DNA of 64,000 nucleotides from Phytophthora colocasiae (Eukaryota > Oomycota > Peronosporomycetes > Peronosporales > Peronosporaceae). The stretch covers positions 1,798,001 to 1,862,000 of the forward strand of contig JAGKQI010000104.1 in assembly GCA_018806915.1 (NCBI GenBank). The letters are read 5' to 3'. Under the pieces are notes generated by a model. That model made no database searches. It was given only the letters and a program-made list of their open reading frames with translations, and was not told where the DNA came from. Shown here piece by piece: positions 37,343 to 49,451 of this stretch (positions within the stretch are counted from its first letter, which is position 1; every line of letters starts with the position of its first letter). A program made the translations under genes and the position numbers.

Positions 37343-38078
37343 ATGACTTCTGGCCAATTACAGATTCGTTCATTTGACTTCCTCTGGTAAGCTTCAATAG
37401 TTTCTGCAATCCATTCTGCGTCTTCACTGACATTGTGCTTGACTCTCTAGGCTGCTTGCTGCAGTGTCCATCGTTCGCATTGTATCGACTTCTTCAACAG
37501 ATTCCAACATCTCTTGGACGCCACTTTACTCGTTAATCATCCAGCGTCCACGGTTCGCGGGTGGTCTTTTGAAGATCCCACTGGATGTCACGGTTCAACT
37601 GACCCAGTGCACCTCGAAAGACATTGCTCAAAACATCATTCGACTCCGATATGGCCCGAAGGGGAAACATCTCGCCATGCGAGCAGCCAACATCTCCGAA
37701 CGTAAACAGTGGATAACAGCACTGTCAAACTGCTTGACTGCTAGTCATGCGGCTAAGTCGACTGCATCATCGAGCTACCGCACAACCAAGATGATGGGTA
37801 TGTCAACAAACCTTCCCAAAACTGTCACGGCCATCCCTCAAGGGCGTCACGATATATGGAGGACGGTCGATCGTGCCAGTAGCTTCAGTGAAGCTGTGCC
37901 ACCACTTCCACTGTACTCTCTCGACGCCATCAAGCGACTCGCAGAAGGTTATGACTATCTCGCACAGCAATGGGCTCAAGTAGCTACGGAGACTAGGCAA
38001 TTTCACGCGGAGATTAACGGGTTACAGCCACCTTGCGTTGCCTCTGAGCACACAGCAGTTTGCTACACCGCTTACTAA
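37343..38078 (+). CDS. Small PH-like protein, gene A copy 1
   Basis: Two exons: 37343-37386 (MTSGQLQIRSFDFLW) and 37451-38078, with a 64-nt GTAAGC...CTCTAG intron; 223 residues. The first 110 residues look like a pleckstrin-homology fold. They begin with a G-x-L strand, continue with LIIQRPRFAGGLLKIPL and IRLRYGPKGKHLAMRA, and end in a helix with the family's near-invariant Trp (SERKQWITALSNCL). The rest is Ser/Thr-rich, ending in a helical segment (LDAIKRLAEGYDYLAQQW). It may bind a phosphoinositide or a protein partner at membranes; no catalytic domain is attached. The PH assignment rests on pattern, not alignment. Confidence 0.72.
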
Positions 38079-38179
38079 AAGACTGAGCGTGTGCACACAA
38101 GACTTCAACACCCAGTTTACCCGATCCAATACCAGAAGTGTGTACATGTTGTTACGGTGTCTCCTTTCATTCATGTGAT

Positions 38180-38407
38180 TTAGTAGCTCGAAAACACGCG
38201 GAAGAGCCAATAAACAAGATGCCGTTCAATCTCCATTAGCTCTAAAACAAAGTTCGTATCCGAGAAATAACCACCACAAAGGAAGATCAATTCGTAGCCA
38301 GTGATGTCGTCGGTACCTTCCACTTCAACTTTAGGATCGGAAAAAATATCAGAACCACTAAGTGAGCCCAAGAAAATACGTCTCCGTCGCTGCAGCTCCT
38401 CCTCCAT
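38180..38407 (-). CDS. Small antisense ORF between A and B (copy 1), doubtful
   Basis: 75 residues from an ATG at 38407, starting MEEELQRRRRIFLGSLSG. It is identical in units 1-3 (also ending at 41381 and 44558) but broken in unit 4 by loss of one A in an A6 run near 47895. Because the units are nearly identical, shared openness says little. No domain is recognised. Confidence 0.25.
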   Translation of the reverse strand: MEEELQRRRRIFLGSLSGSDIFSDPKVEVEGTDDITGYELIFLCGGYFSDTNFVLELMEIERHLVYWLFRVFSSY

Positions 38408-38813
38408 GTCATTGACAAAACTTGGCACTTAATTGCTTCTAGGTAAAGAGTAGTGCCAAACAATGACATGCTATCTCATATTATCACTTTTTTGCGCAAG
38501 CCCATTGCCAACTTTTTTTCTTCCCGAACATTACATCCTCTTTGACAAACCTCGTGTCAGTCTCTACGAACCATTGAAAAACTGAGAGTGTACACACTCG
38601 AGCTCCAACCTTTGCAGTAGCAATCTCTTGACCATTATTAAACACTTGATTTCGTGAATTTCACCGTGCTGGCCTTCCACATTTGCGAGCGAAACCAGGC
38701 GAAGTACTTGTCGCTACTTGTCCGGCTCATTGTCGATCAAGTTCCTCTTGTCATTCCCAATTTTCTACACGGAAGATCAACCTAGCCTTAACGTAACCAT
38801 CCTCCCTCTCATT

Positions 38814-39437
38814 ATGACGTGCGGTAAATTCCACGTGCAGTCATACAGTCTCTTTTGGTAAGTCTTTACCTGTCATCTTCACCTTTGCCAAGTTCCTCAC
38901 GTTAAAACCGCTTGCAGGCTCATGAGCACGATTTACCTAGTCCACACTGCGTTTATCGATGCTAAAGGTCCCAGCGACGCCGTCTTCAGCCTCGTCATCT
39001 TTCGACCGCGTATTGCCGGTGGTAATTTAACCATCCCGATCGATTCTGGTGTTCGACTTGTCAAGTGTTCCCGTAGAGAAGCGTCGCACAACACCATCCG
39101 TCTCCGTTACGGCAAAGGCAAAGACCGTAAGTGCATCGTTATGCGCGCAGTTGACTCACTCGAGCGCGAGAAGTGGCTGGTTGGGCTCATTCAAGCCATG
39201 GCAGCAGCTGGACCATGCACACCCTCTTCAACGGTTCTTCAAACTGCATCCGAGGATTCTTCCCACACCAGCGACGATACCATCAGCTCGTCGGTTGATC
39301 ATATCGATGACATTTGCATCAACGGACAAGGTTCATCTCCTTCCGACCGTCACTTCTGTACAACACGAGTACGAGATCCTATCGTCGTTGTTTTACAGTT
39401 TCTCGCTGCTATCCCCCACAGAGTTGCCATGAGCTGA
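38814..39437 (+). CDS. Small PH-like protein, gene B copy 1 (intact first exon)
   Basis: Exon 1 is 38814-38857 (MTCGKFHVQSYSLFW); a 60-nt intron (GTAAGT...TTGCAG) leads to exon 2 at 38918-39437; 187 residues. The PH-like pattern is LVIFRPRIAGGNLTIPIDSG, IRLRYGKGKDRKCIVMRA and a closing helix LEREKWLVGLIQAM. The C-terminal tail is acidic/Ser-rich. This is the only B copy in which the exon-1 ATG and the splice phase are both correct. Its C-terminus differs from the others because a short insertion before the stop changes the last residues to HRVAMS. Confidence 0.72.
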
Positions 39438-39606
39438 TGACACCAGTATGAGCCGTCGACACCTGACGAGATGTATCTTAAGAGAGTCCTTCGTTGCAGA
39501 ATTTACTCCCCGAACATTCAGCTATCCTTCACTAGTATATTGTTGACTTGTGTGTAACTTTTGCCTGTCCAAAACTTCAGAAGGTATCAGTGTAGGTCTC
39601 GTCAAT

Positions 39607-39867
39607 TCAGACCCGTGAAAGCCGACTCTCAAAGTACAGGCTTTTTCGCATCCAAATGAAGCCATCGCAAACCACTCGCTTGCTTTGATTCACGAACCGA
39701 CTAGGTAGCAGTAACCACTGGATTCGGAGACTTTCGCGGTAAAATCTACAGCGCCAACGAAATCTTGGTATCTCCACATCCGGCTTCCACAAGACTGACA
39801 ACTTGATATCTTCTGAATCATCACCAGTACATGTCAGTTCAACTATCTCTTCGTTATCATTCCCCAT
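39607..39867 (-). CDS. Small antisense ORF between B and C (copy 1), doubtful
   Basis: 86 residues from an ATG at 39867 (MGNDNEEIVELTCTGDDSED). It is present in all four units (also ending at 42783, 45960 and 49137). It could be an exon of an unrecognised minus-strand gene or chance; no domain recognised. Confidence 0.25.
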   Translation of the reverse strand: MGNDNEEIVELTCTGDDSEDIKLSVLWKPDVEIPRFRWRCRFYRESLRIQWLLLPSRFVNQSKRVVCDGFIWMRKSLYFESRLSRV

Positions 39868-39921
39868 TTTGCACCAAAGCAAATACCCAACAAGCTTCCT
39901 TCAGCTACTATCACCACCACA

Positions 39922-40383
39922 ATGACTTGCGGTAAACTCGACGTGCAATCGTACAACCTCCTTTGATAAACGTATCTCTTAATGCAGGTACTGTATGTCG
40001 ACTCAGCATACCTGTTCCTTTTAAATCAAGTTCCACTAATGAGCATACTTTCCACCTTGCAACAATTCAAGATAGTCGCGCCATACTCAGATGGATACGT
40101 TCCACAGATTCGCCACCGCCACCACAAAGGGGTCATGTTAGTAGCAGTCATGGACAGTGACGAAGTGGACACAAGATCCGCAGAGAAAAGACGGTTAACT
40201 TCAATTCGCTCATGTTTGACTCGAAGGCAGGCAGTATTCCACGATCTCAGCCACGTAGAAGCAACTTGCTCTCTCTTGCCTGACGGCATGTCACTAGTTG
40301 TTGCTGCTACAGGCAACCGATCAACTGCTTCACCTTACACGACGACCTGCTTGAGAGTGTACGCCGGAAAACTCCGAGCATGA
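39922..40383 (+). pseudogene. Gene C remnant, copy 1 (splice donor lost)
   Basis: Exon 1 (39922-39965, MTCGKLDVQSYNLL) is intact, but the donor G at 39966 is A (ATAAAC in place of GTAAAC), so unspliced translation stops at TGA. The following sequence no longer encodes the PH-like part seen in the intact C gene at 49452. Confidence 0.75.
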
Positions 40384-40543
40384 TCTACCGCTACGGATGT
40401 ACTCGAATCGACTACCACTCGGACACGAGTTCGCTTGATTTCTTTTCACGCTCATTCCTTGATTTGCCCGACCAAGAACACATCGACTCCAAAAACTTTA
40501 TCAACGTCGAAACCTCGAAACTTCTTCTGCTCCGACTGGCACC

Positions 40544-41279
40544 ATGACTTCTGGCCAATTACAGATTCGTTCATTTGACTTCCTCTGGTGAGCTTCAATA
40601 GTTTCTGCAATCCATTCTGCGTCTTCACTGACATTGTGCTTGACTCTCTAGGCTGCTCGCTGCAGTGTCCATTGTTCGCATTGTATCGACTTCTTCAACA
40701 GATTCCAACATCTCTTGGACGCCACTTTACTCGTTAATCATCCAGCGTCCACGGTTCGCGGGTGGTCTTTTGAAGATCCCACTGGATGCCACGGTTCAAC
40801 TGACCCAGTGCACCACGAAAGATATTGCTCAAAACATCATTCGACTCCGATATGGCCCGAAGGGGAAACATCTCGCCATGCGAGCAGCCAACATCTCCGA
40901 ACGTAAACAGTGGATAACAGCACTGTCAAACTGCTTGACTGCTAGTCATGCGGCTAAGTCGACTGCATCATCGAGCTACCGCACAACCAAGATGATGGGT
41001 ATGTCAACAAACCTTCCCAAAACTGCCACGGCCATCCCTCAAGGGCGTCACAATACATGGAGGACGCTCGATCGTGCCAGTAGCTTCAGTGAAGCTGTGC
41101 CACCACTTCCACTGTACTCTCTCGACGCCATCAAGCGACTCGCAGAAGGTTATGACTATCTCGCACAGCAATGGGCTCAAGTAGCTACGGAGACTAGGCA
41201 ATTTCACGCGGAGATTAACGGGTTACAGCCACCTTGCGTTGCCTCTGAGCACACAGCAGTTTGCTACACCGCTTACTAA
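40544..41279 (+). CDS. Small PH-like protein, gene A copy 2
   Basis: Exons 40544-40587 and 40652-41279; the donor is GTGAGC here and in copies 3 and 4 (GTAAGC in copy 1). 223 residues, nearly identical to copy 1, with Ala for Val in LDATVQL and Thr-Thr in QCTTKD. Same PH-like N-terminal half and helical tail. Confidence 0.72.
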
Positions 41280-42010
41280 AAGACTGAGCGTGTGCACACA
41301 AGACTTCAACACCCAGTTTACCCGATCCAATACCAGAAGTGTGTACATGTTGTTACGGTGTCTCCTTTCATTCATGTGATTTAGTAGCTCGAAAACACGC
41401 GGAAGAGCCAATAAACAAGATGCCGTTCAATCTCCATTAGCTCTAAAACAAAGTTCGTATCCGAGAAATAACCACCACAAAGGAAGATCAATTCGTAGCC
41501 AGTGATGTCGTCGGTACCTTCCACTTCAACTTTAGGATCGGAAAAAATATCAGAACCACTAAGTGAGCCCAAGAAAATACGTCTCCGTCGCTGCAGCTCC
41601 TCCTCCATGTCATTGACAAAACTTGGCACTTAATTGCTTCTAGGTAAAGAGTAGTGCCAAACAATGACATGCTATCTCATATTATCACTTTTTTGCGCAA
41701 GCCCATTGCCAACTTTTTTTCTTCCTGAACATTACATCCTCTTTGACAAACCTCGTGTCAGTCTCTACCATTGAAAAACTGAGAGTGTACACACTCGAGC
41801 TCCAACCTTTGCAGTAGCAATCTCTTGACCATTATTAAACACTTGATTTCGTGAATTTCACCGTGCTGGCCTTCCACATTTGCGAGCGAAACCAGGCGAA
41901 GTACTTGTCGCTACTTGTCCGGCTCATTGTCGATCAAGTTCCTCTTGTCATTCCCAATTTTCTCCACGGAAGATCAACCTAGCCTTAACGTAACCATCCT
42001 CCCTCTCATT

Positions 42011-42617
42011 ATGATCGTGCGGTAAATTCCACGTGCAGTCATACAGTCTCTTTTGGTAAGTCTTTACCTGTCATCTTCACCTTTGCCAAGTTCCTCACGT
42101 TAAAACCGCTTGCAGGCTCATGAGCACGATTTACCTAGTCCACACTGCGTTTATCGATGCTAAAGGTCCCAGCGACGCCGTCTTCAGCCTCGTCATCTTT
42201 CGACCACGTATTGCCGGTGGTAATTTAACCATCCCGATCGATTCTGGTGTTCGACTTGTCAAGTGTTCCCGTAGAGAAGCGTCGCACAACACCATCCGTC
42301 TCCGTTATGGCAAAGGCAAAGACCGCAAGTGCATCGTTATGCGCGCAGTTGATTCACTCGAGCGCGAGAAGTGGCTGGTTGGGCTCATTCAAGCCATGGC
42401 AGCAGCTGGACCATGCACACCCTCTTCAACGGTTCTTCAAACTGCATCCGAAGATTCTTCCCACACCAGCGACGATACCATCAGCTCGTTGGCTGATCAT
42501 ATTGATGACATTGGCATCAACCGACAAGGTTCATCTCCTTCTGACCGCCACTTCTGTACAACACGAGTACGAGATCCTATCGTCGTTGTTTTACAGTTTC
42601 TCGCTGCGTTGCCATGA
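42011..42617 (+). CDS. Gene B copy 2, first exon frameshifted
   Basis: An extra T after the exon-1 start gives ATG ATC GTG CGG TAA, so the original start now encodes only four residues. Exon 2 (42116-42617) stays open and begins with an in-frame ATG at 42120, which could give a 165-residue protein lacking the first PH strand. The donor and acceptor are kept. Probably a decaying copy. Confidence 0.6.
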
Positions 42618-43097
42618 GCTGATGACACCAGTATGAGCCGTCGACATCTGACGAGATGTATCTTAAGAGAGTCCTTCGTTGCTCCCCGAATATTCAGCTA
42701 TCCTTCACTAGTATATTGTTGACTTGTGTGTAACTTTTGTCTGTCCAAAACTTCAAAAGGTATCAGCGTAGGTCTCGTCAATTCAGACCCGTGAAAGCCG
42801 ACTCTCAAAGTACAGGCTTTTTCGCATCCAAATGAAGCCATCGCAAACCACTCGCTTGCTTTGATTCACGAACCGACTAGGTAGCAGTAACCACTGGATT
42901 CGGAGACTTTCGCGGTAAAATCTACAGCGCCAACGAAATCTTGGTATCTCCACATCCGGCTTCCACAAGACTGACAACTTGATATCTTCTGAATCATCAC
43001 CAGTACATGTCAGTTCAACTATCTCTTCGTTATCATTCCCCATTTTGCACCAAAGCAAATACCCAACAAGCTTCCTTCAGCTACTATCACCACCACA

Positions 43098-43574
43098 ATG
43101 ACTTGCGGTAAACTCGACGTGCAATCGTACAACCTCCTTTGATAAACGTATCTCTTAATGCAGGTACTGTATGTCGACTCAGCATACCTGTTCCTTTTAA
43201 ATCAAGTTCCACTAATGAGCATACTTTCCACCTTGCAACAATTCAAGATAGTCGCGCCATACTCAGATGGATACGTTCCACAGATTCGCCACCGCCACCA
43301 CAAAGGGGTCATGTTAGTAGCAGTCGTGGACAGTGACGAAGTGGACACAAGATCCGCAGAGAAAAGACGGTTAACTTCAATTCGCTCATGTTTGACTCGA
43401 AGGCAGGCAGTATTCCACGATCTCAGCCACGTAGAAGCAACTTGCTCTCTCTCGCCTGACGGCATGTCACTAGTTGTTGCTGCTACAGGCAACCGATCAA
43501 CTGCTTCACCTTACACGACGACCCCGCTTGAGAGTGTACACCGGAAAGCTCCGAGCATGATCTACCGCTACTGA
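43098..43574 (+). pseudogene. Gene C remnant, copy 2
   Basis: Same layout as copy 1: exon 1 at 43098-43141, then ATAAAC in place of the GTAAAC donor, and no PH-like second exon. Confidence 0.75.
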
Positions 43575-43720
43575 TGAACTCGAATCGACTACCACTCGGA
43601 CACGAGTTCGCTTGATTTCTTTTCACGCTCATTCCTTGATTTGCTCGACCAAGAACACATCGACTCCAAGAACTTTATCAACGTCGAAACCTCGAAACTT
43701 CTTCTGCTCCGACTGGCACC

Positions 43721-44456
43721 ATGACTTCTGGCCAATTACAGATTCGTTCATTTGACTTCCTCTGGTGAGCTTCAATAGTTTCTGCAATCCATTCTGCGTC
43801 TTCACTGACATTGTGCTTGACTCTCTAGGCTGCTCGCTGCAGTGTCCATCGTTCGCATTGTATCGACTTCTTCAACAGATTCCAACATCTCTTGGACGCC
43901 ACTTTACTCGTTAATCATCCAGCGTCCACGGTTCGCGGGTGGTCTTTTGAAGATCCCACTGGATGTCACGGTTCAACTGACCCAGTGCTCCACGAAAGAT
44001 ATTGCTCAAAACATCATTCGACTCCGATATGGCCCGAAGGGGAAACATCTCGCCATGCGAGCAGCCAACATCTCCGAACGTAAACAGTGGATAACAGCAC
44101 TGTCAAACTGCTTGACTGCTAGTCATGCGGCTAAGTCGACTGCATCATCGAGTTACCGCACAACCAAGATGATGGGTATGTCAACAAACCTTCCCAAAAC
44201 TGCCACGGCCATCCCTCAAGGGCGTCACAATACATGGAGGACGCTCGATCGTGCCAGTAGCTTCAGTGAAGCTGTGCCACCACTTCCACTGTACTCTCTC
44301 GACGCCATCAAGCGACTCGCAGAAGGTTATGACTATCTCGCACAGCAATGGGCTCAAGTAGCTACGGAGACTAGGCAATTTCACGCGGAGATTAACGGGT
44401 TACAGCCACCTTGCGTTGCCTCTGAGCACACAGCAGTTTGCTACACCGCTTACTAA
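43721..44456 (+). CDS. Small PH-like protein, gene A copy 3
   Basis: Exons 43721-43764 and 43829-44456; 223 residues. It combines Val as in copy 1 (LDVTVQL) with Ser-Thr as in copy 4 (QCSTKD). All PH-like landmarks are retained. Confidence 0.72.
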
Positions 44457-45187
44457 AAGACTGAGCGTGTGCACACAAGACTTCAACACCCAGTTTACCC
44501 GATCCAATACCAGAAGTGTGTACATGTTGTTACGGTGTCTCCTTTCATTCATGTGATTTAGTAGCTCGAAAACACGCGGAAGAGCCAATAAACAAGATGC
44601 CGTTCAATCTCCATTAGCTCTAAAACAAAGTTCGTATCCGAGAAATAACCACCACAAAGGAAGATCAATTCGTAGCCAGTGATGTCGTCGGTACCTTCCA
44701 CTTCAACTTTAGGATCGGAAAAAATATCAGAACCACTAAGTGAGCCCAAGAAAATACGTCTCCGTCGCTGCAGCTCCTCCTCCATGTCATTGACAAAACT
44801 TGGCACTTAATTGCTTCTAGGTAAAGAGTAGTGCCAAACAATGACATGCTATCTCATATTATCACTTTTTTGCGCAAGCCCATTGCCAACTTTTTTTCTT
44901 CCTGAACATTACATCCTCTTTGACAAACCTCGTGTCAGTCTCTACCATTGAAAAACTGAGAGTGTACACACTCGAGCTCCAACCTTTGCAGTAGCAATCT
45001 CTTGACCATTATTAAACACTTGATTTCGTGAATTTCACCGTGCTGGCCTTTCACATTTGCGAGCGAAACCAGGCGAAGTACTTGTCGCTACTTGTCCGGC
45101 TCATTGTCGATCAAGTTCCTCTTGTCATTCCCAATTTTCTACACGGAAGATCAACCTAGCCTTAACGTAACCATCCTCCCTCTCATT

Positions 45188-45794
45188 ATGATCGTGCGGT
45201 AAATTCCACGTGCAGTCATACAGTCTCTTTTGGTAAGTCTTTACCTGTCATCTTCACCTTTGCCAAGTTCCTCACGTTAAAACCGCTTGCAGGCTCATGA
45301 GCACGATTTACCTAGTCCACACTGCGTTTATCGATGCTAAAGGTCCCAGCGACGCCGTCTTCAGCCTCGTCATCTTTCGACCGCGTATTGCCGGTGGTAA
45401 TTTAACCATCCCGATCGATTCTGGTGTTCGACTTGTCAAGTGTTCCCGTAGAGAAGCGTCGCACAACACCATCCGTCTCCGTTACGGCAAAGGCAAAGAC
45501 CGTAAGTGCATCGTTATGCGCGCAGTTGACTCACTCGAGCGCGAGAAGTGGCTGGTTGGGCTCATTCAAGCCATGGCAGCAGCTGGACCATGCACACCCT
45601 CTTCAACGGTTCTTCAAACTGCATCCGAGGATTCTTCCCACACCAGCGACGATACCATCAGCTCGTCGGTTGATCATATCGATGACATTGGCATCAACCG
45701 ACAAGGTTCATCTCCTTCTGACCGCCACTTCTGTACAACACGAGTACGAGATCCTATCGTCGTTGTTTTACAGTTTCTCGCTGCGTTGCCATGA
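45188..45794 (+). CDS. Gene B copy 3, first exon frameshifted
   Basis: It carries the same extra T as copy 2 (ATG ATC GTG CGG TAA at 45188). Exon 2 (45293-45794) is open, with an in-frame ATG at 45297. A full-length product is not possible from the exon-1 ATG. Confidence 0.6.
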
Positions 45795-46274
45795 GCTGAT
45801 GACACCAGTATGAGCCGTCGACATCTGACGAGATGTATCTTAAGAGAGTCCTTCGTTGCTCCCCGAATATTCAGCTATCCTTCACTAGTATATTGTTGAC
45901 TTGTGTGTAACTTTTGTCTGTCCAAAACTTCAAAAGGTATCAGCGTAGGTCTCGTCAATTCAGACCCGTGAAAGCCGACTCTCAAAGTACAGGCTTTTTC
46001 GCATCCAAATGAAGCCATCGCAAACCACTCGCTTGCTTTGATTCACGAACCGACTAGGTAGCAGTAACCACTGGATTCGGAGACTTTCGCGGTAAAATCT
46101 ACAGCGCCAACGAAATCTTGGTATCTCCACATCCGGCTTCCACAAGACTGACAACTTGATATCTTCTGAATCATCACCAGTACATGTCAGTTCAACTATC
46201 TCTTCGTTATCATTCCCCATTTTGCACCAAAGCAAATACCCAACAAGCTTCCTTCAGCTACTATCACCACCACA

Positions 46275-46736
46275 ATGACTTGCGGTAAACTCGACGTGCA
46301 ATCGTACAACCTCCTTTGATAAACGTATCTCTTAATGCAGGTACTGTATGTCGACTCAGCATACCTGTTCCTTTTAAATCAAGTTCCACTAATGAGCATA
46401 CTTTCCACCTTGCAACAATTCAAGATAGTCGCGCCATACTCAGATGGATACGTTCCACAGATTCGCCACCGCCACCACAAAGGGGTCATGTTAGTAGCAG
46501 TCATGGACAGTGACGAAGTGGACACAAGATCCGCAGAGAAAAGACGGTTAACTTCAATTCGCTCATGTTTGACTCGAAGGCAGGCAGTATTCCACGATCT
46601 CAGCCACGTAGAAGCAACTTGCTCTCTCTTGCCTGACGGCATGTCACTAGTTGTTGCTGCTACAGGCAACCGATCAACTGCTTCACCTTACACGACGACC
46701 TGCTTGAGAGTGTACGCCGGAAAACTCCGAGCATGA
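46275..46736 (+). pseudogene. Gene C remnant, copy 3
   Basis: Exon 1 at 46275-46318, mutated donor ATAAAC, and no PH-like second exon. It is nearly identical to copy 1. Confidence 0.75.
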
Positions 46737-46896
46737 TCTACCGCTACGGATGTACTCGAATCGACTACCACTCGGACACGAGTTCGCTTGATTTCTCTTC
46801 TCGCTCATTCCTCAATTTGCTCGACCAAGAACACATCGACTCCAAGAACTTTATCAACGTCGAAACCTCGAAACTTCTTCTGCTCCGACTGGCACC

Positions 46897-47632
46897 ATGA
46901 CTTCTGGCCAATTACAGATTCGTTCATTTGACTTCCTCTGGTGAGCTTCAATAGTTTCTGCAATCCATTCTGCGTCTTCACTGACATTGTGCTTGACTCT
47001 CTAGGCTGCTCGCTGCAGTGTCCATCGTTCGCATTGTATCGACTTCTTCAACAGATTCCAACATCTCTTGGACGCCACTTTACTCGTTAATCATCCAGCG
47101 TCCACGGTTCGCGGGTGGTCTTTTGAAGATCCCACTGGATGCCACGGTTCAACTGACCCAGTGCTCCACGAAAGATATTGCTCAAAACATCATTCGACTC
47201 CGATATGGCCCGAAGGGGAAACATCTCGCCATGCGAGCAGCCAACATCTCCGAACGTAAACAGTGGATAACAGCACTGTCAAACTGCTTGACTGCTAGTC
47301 ATGCGGCTAAGTCGACTGCATCATCGAGTTACCGCACAACCAAGATGATGGGTATGTCAACAAACCTTCCCAAAACTGCCACGGCCATCCCTCAAGGGCG
47401 TCACAATACATGGAGGACGCTCGATCGTGCCAGTAGCTTCAGTGAAGCTGTGCCACCACTTCCACTGTACTCTCTCGACGCCATCAAGCGACTCGCAGAA
47501 GGTTATGACTATCTCGCACAGCAATGGGCTCAAGTAGCTACGGAGACTAGGCAATTTCACGCGGAGATTAACGGGTTACAGCCACCTTGCGTTGCCTCTG
47601 AGCACACAGCAGTTTGCTACACCGCTTACTAA
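46897..47632 (+). CDS. Small PH-like protein, gene A copy 4
   Basis: Exons 46897-46940 and 47005-47632; 223 residues with Ala (LDATVQL) and Ser-Thr (QCSTKD). The four A copies show all four combinations at these two variable spots when the Val/Ala and second-site states are considered, suggesting exchange between copies. Confidence 0.72.
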
Positions 47633-48366
47633 AAGACTGAGCGTGTGCACACAAGACTTCAACACCCAGTTTACCCGATCCAATACCAGAAGTGTGTACA
47701 TGTTGTTACGGTGTCTCCTTTCATTCATGTGATTTAGTAGCTCGAAAACACGCGGAAGAGCCAATAAACAAGATGCCGTTCAATCTCCATTAGCTCTAAA
47801 ACAAAGTTCGTATCCGAGAAATAACCACCACAAAGGAAGATCAATTCGTAGCCAGTGATGTCGTCGGTACCTTCCACTTCAACTTTAGGATCGGAAAAAT
47901 ATCAGAACCACTAAGTGAGCCCAAGAAAATACGTCTCCGTCGCTGCAGCTCCTCCTCCATGTCATTGACAAAACTTGGCACTTAATTGCTTCTAGGTAAA
48001 GAGTAGTGCCAAACAATGACATGCTATCTCATATTATCACTTTTTTGCGCAAGCCCATTGCCAACTTTTTTTCTTCCTGAACATTACATCCTCTTTGACA
48101 AACCTCGTGTCAGTCTCTACGAACCATTGAAAAACTGAGAGTGTACACACTCGAGCTCCAACGTTTGCAGTAGCAATCTCTTGACCATTATTAAACACTT
48201 GATTTCGTGAATTTCACCGTGCTGGCCTTCCACATTTGCGAGCGAAACCAGGCGAAGTACTTGTCGCTACTTGTCCGGCTCATTGTCGATCAAGTTCCTC
48301 TTGTCATTCCCAATTTTCTACACGGAAGATCAACCTAGCCTTAACGTAACCATCCTCCCTCTCATT

Positions 48367-48971
48367 ATGACGTGCGGTAAATTCCACGTGCAGTCATACA
48401 GTCTCTTTGGTAAGTCTTTACCTGTCATCTTCACCTTTGCCAAGTTCCTCACGTTAAAACCGCTTGCAGGCTCATGAGCACGATTTACCTAGTCCACACT
48501 GCGTTTATCGATGCTAAAGGTCCCAGCGACGCCGTCTTCAGCCTCGTCATCTTTCGACCGCGTATTGCCGGTGGTAATTTAACCATCCCGATCGATTCTG
48601 GTGTTCGACTTGTCAAGTGTTCCCGTAGAGAAGCGTCGCACAACACCATCCGTCTCCGTTACGGCAAAGGCAAAGACCGTAAGTGCATCGTTATGCGCGC
48701 AGTTGACTCACTCGAGCGCGAGAAGTGGCTGGTTGGGCTCATTCAAGCCATGGCAGCAGCTGGACCATGCACACCCTCTTCAACGGTTCTTCAAACTGCA
48801 TCCGAGGATTCTTCCCACACCAGCGACGATACCATCAGCTCGTCGGTTGATCATATCGATGACATTGGCATCAACCGACAAGGTTCATCTCCTTCTGACC
48901 GCCACTTCTGTACAACACGAGTACGAGATCCTATCGTCGTTGTTTTACAGTTTCTCGCTGCGTTGCCATGA
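48367..48971 (+). CDS. Gene B copy 4, exon 1 one base short
   Basis: The ATG and exon 1 start are correct (ATGACGTGCGG), but one T is lost in the TTTT run before the donor (CTCTTTGGTAAG). Exon 1 is therefore 43 nt and splicing leads to GGC TCA TGA, a stop. Exon 2 (48470-48971) is open with an ATG at 48474. This lesion is independent of that in copies 2 and 3. Confidence 0.6.
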
Positions 48972-49451
48972 GCTGATGACACCAGTATGAGCCGTCGACA
49001 TCTGACGAGATGTATCTTAAGAGAGTCCTTCGTTGCTCCCCGAATATTCAGCTATCCTTCACTAGTATATTGTTGACTTGTGTGTAACTTTTGCCTGTCC
49101 AAAACTTCAGAAGGTATCAGTGTAGGTCTCGTCAATTCAGACCCGTGAAAGCCGACTCTCAAAGTACAGGCTTTTTCGCATCCAAATGAAGCCATCGCAA
49201 ACCACTCGCTTGCTTTGATTCACGAACCGACTAGGTAGCAGTAACCACTGGATTCGGAGACTTTCGCGGTAAAATCTACAGCGCCAACGAAATCTTGGTA
49301 TCTCCACATCCGGCTTCCACAAGACTGACAACTTGATATCTTCTGAATCATCACCAGTACATGTCAGTTCAACTATCTCTTCGTTATCATTCCCCATTTT
49401 GCACCGAAGCAAATACCCAACAAGCTTCCTTCAGCTACTGTCACCACCACA

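Noticed and set aside
39982..40383. 133-codon plus frame repeated in each unit as a real gene
   Set aside because: It starts inside the remnant of gene C after a lost splice donor; no PH-like or other pattern; openness is shared only because copies are nearly identical.
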